A stretch of 11,970 bases of DNA, from NCBI GenBank assembly GCA_035947555.1, contig DASZJZ010000241.1:1-11970 (forward strand), written 5' to 3'. Below, piece after piece: positions 10,707 to 11,970 of the stretch (its first letter is position 1; each line of letters begins with the position of its first letter). The notes under the pieces were generated by a model. The model made no database searches. It was not told where the DNA came from and saw only the letters and a program-made list of their open reading frames with translations. The position numbers were made by a program, and so were the translations under genes. The DNA comes from JACVRW01 sp035947555 (GTDB lineage: Bacteria > Actinomycetota > Thermoleophilia > Solirubrobacterales > Thermoleophilaceae).

Positions 10707-11970
10707 GACGTGTCCGTGTGCGCCGGCCGCGGCCGCAGCCCGCGCAGCCGCGGCCGCGGCACGCGGAGCGCCCCGTGCTCCTCGGCCCACATGAGCGCTG
10801 CGGGCAGCACCAGCATCACGCCGAGCAGCGAAACGGTCAGGTCCACCACCGTCACGATGCCGAAGTCGCGCAGCATGCGGATGTCGGAGGCGATCAGCGC
10901 GGCGAAGCCGGCGATGGCGGTGGCCCCCGAGGCCAGCACCGCGGCACCGGTTGAGGCGTAGGTGAGCTCGATCGCCCGTGCCGGGCCGGCGCCGGCCGCG
11001 CGCTCCTGGAGGTAGCGCGACGACAGCAGCACGCTGAACTCGGTCGAGATCGCGATCACGAGCGCCCCGAGTGTCACCGACATCGGGTTGAGGTCCACCT
11101 CGAGCGCTCCCGGCAGGAGGCCGAGCAGGAACAACACCCCGGCCGACCAGCCGGTGGCGAGCGCGATCGGGATGAGCGGCACGGCGGCCTGGCGCAGCGA
11201 GCGCCGCACCAGCAGCAGGACGAGCAGCACGCCCGCCAGCGCCGCCAGCAGCGTCAGGCCGCGGCGCCACGGCGAGGCGAGCGCGCTGTTCGCCTCCGCG
11301 GCCAGCACCGGCAGGCCGACCACGCTCGCCTCCACGCCGGGGGGCGGGTCCAGCCGGTCCTTGATGTCCTGCACGACCTCGTGCTGGCGGTCGAGCGGCA
11401 TCAGGCGAATGCCGAAGGCGAGGTTGGCGGTCGTGCGGTCGGGCGTGACGACGCCCTGCGAGAAGTAGGCGGGCACGGCGTCGAGCAGCTGGCGCACCTG
11501 GCCCTGGTCCGTGCCGGAGGTGCTGAACAGGTCGGGCAGCGAGAGGGCCGGGCACAGCTCGGGCGGGTTGCGCTCCTGGGTGCAGCGCTTCCCGGGCCGG
11601 TAGCCGTGCTCGCGCAGCACGGCGGACTGGAAGCGGGTCATCCAGCGGATCACGGCCGGGGCGGTGATGTCCTCCGCCCGCACCGTCACGTCGATCTCGC
11701 CCGACACGCCGGTCTCCTCCTGGAGCGCGTTCACGTCGCGCAGCTCCTGGAGGTCCTGCGGCACGAGCTCGCGCACGTCCGACACCACCTCGCTCTGGGT
11801 GTCGAGCGCGAGGCCCACCACCGCCACGGCCAGCCCGACGGCGAGCACGCGGCGCGGCCGCGTGAGGGCCACGCCGAGCGAGCGCCAGGCTCGGTCGGCG
11901 AGCCACTCGCGGGCACTCGCCACGCGCGTAGGCGCGCCTAAGCGGCCCGCTGCGCGTGCCGCCGCCGCCC
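10703..11970 (-). CDS. RND/MMPL superfamily (HAE3-type) transporter, C-terminal half (5' end beyond window)
   Basis: The frame is open from the right edge to the TGA at 10705-10703, about 422 codons. A GTG at 11923 is possible but I doubt it is the start. Counting from it: one membrane span (about 26-42), an extracytoplasmic domain of about 175 residues starting SEVVSDVRELVPQDLQELRD, then five spans (about 222-385). That is exactly one half of a twelve-span RND protein, and as I recall it matches the second half of actinobacterial HAE3 transporters. The conserved core NPMSVTLGALVIAISTEFSV lies in the fourth span. A pair of cysteines in the outer domain (CTQERNPPELCPALSLPDLF) may form a disulfide. 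Such pumps move lipids, hopanoids or hydrophobic compounds using the proton gradient. The stop overlaps the next gene as ATGA. If the GTG is real, this would be a half-size transporter. Confidence 0.88.
   Translation of the reverse strand, partial: AAAARAAGRLGAPTRVASAREWLADRAWRSLGVALTRPRRVLAVGLAVAVVGLALDTQSEVVSDVRELVPQDLQELRDVNALQEETGVSGEIDVTVRAEDITAPAVIRWMTRFQSAVLREHGYRPGKRCTQERNPPELCPALSLPDLFSTSGTDQGQVRQLLDAVPAYFSQGVVTPDRTTANLAFGIRLMPLDRQHEVVQDIKDRLDPPPGVEASVVGLPVLAAEANSALASPWRRGLTLLAALAGVLLVLLLVRRSLRQAAVPLIPIALATGWSAGVLFLLGLLPGALEVDLNPMSVTLGALVIAISTEFSVLLSSRYLQERAAGAGPARAIELTYASTGAAVLASGATAIAGFAALIASDIRMLRDFGIVTVVDLTVSLLGVMLVLPAALMWAEEHGALRVPRPRLRGLRPRPAHTDTS

Noticed and set aside
8965..10794. 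Very long plus-strand frame (609 codons) opposite the right-hand operon
   Set aside because: It covers three well-supported minus-strand genes and shows Arg/Ser/Pro-rich shadow composition with no domain.
10707..11906. Upstream part of the long minus-strand frame running into the thioredoxin-like gene
   Set aside because: This portion is a +1-frame shadow of the RND transporter; ATG 10706 with the ATGA overlap is the sensible start.
1..11970. CRISPR array, insertion sequence, phage, toxin-antitoxin or defence genes
   Set aside because: No regularly spaced repeats, transposase, integrase, nuclease or small toxin-antitoxin pair was found on either strand.

Overview
The window is very GC-rich, with strongly G/C-ending codons, many GTG starts and tightly packed genes that often overlap by 1 to 4 bases. 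It encodes a mycobacterial-type integration host factor (mIHF), an actinobacterial hallmark, and a CGNR/ABATE zinc-finger protein. The gene content suggests an actinobacterium, most likely a Thermoleophilia/Solirubrobacterales-like lineage. That placement is an inference from remembered family resemblance, not from a search. It reads as a chromosomal segment: no rRNA, tRNA, CRISPR array, insertion sequence or phage gene is visible.

Layout. The left edge carries a divergent pair. A minus-strand gene cut off by the window start (1-144) has a YghO-like GNAT N-terminus. Fifteen bases away, a plus-strand alpha-oxoamine synthase resembling bacterial serine palmitoyltransferase is followed closely by a Pat-like GNAT acetyltransferase (160-2033). 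Next is a minus-strand transport operon, azlC-azlD-eamA (4266 to 2065), with an AsnC/Lrp-family regulator divergent from it (4329-4862). This is the classic arrangement of a regulated amino-acid exporter. A 100-residue half-GNAT-like protein (4825-5127, minus) runs convergently into the regulator. It shares an AT-richer 80-base promoter region with the divergent CGNR zinc-finger gene (5208-5783). Pyruvate kinase (5787-7199, minus) meets the CGNR gene tail to tail with only 3 bases between the stop codons. A 271-base gap holds a sigma70-like promoter and a long leader for mihF (7471-7893), which ends at a strong GC hairpin (7911-7938).

The right third is one minus-strand operon of six genes read from the right edge leftward. 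They are the C-terminal half of an RND/MMPL (HAE3-type) transporter that continues off the window, a membrane-anchored thioredoxin-fold protein without CxxC, a free-standing B3/B4-domain protein, an uncharacterised 155-residue protein with Cys/His motifs, a small multi-pass membrane protein, and a VOC metalloenzyme. The junctions are ATGA, TGATG, a 9-base gap, a 1-base gap and ATGA, so translation is probably coupled.

Most worth following up are (a) the divergent SPT-like/YghO-like pair, which together suggest a possible ceramide-type lipid pathway, and (b) the six-gene envelope operon around the transporter, whose joint function I cannot name. No CRISPR-like, toxin-antitoxin or defence system was seen.
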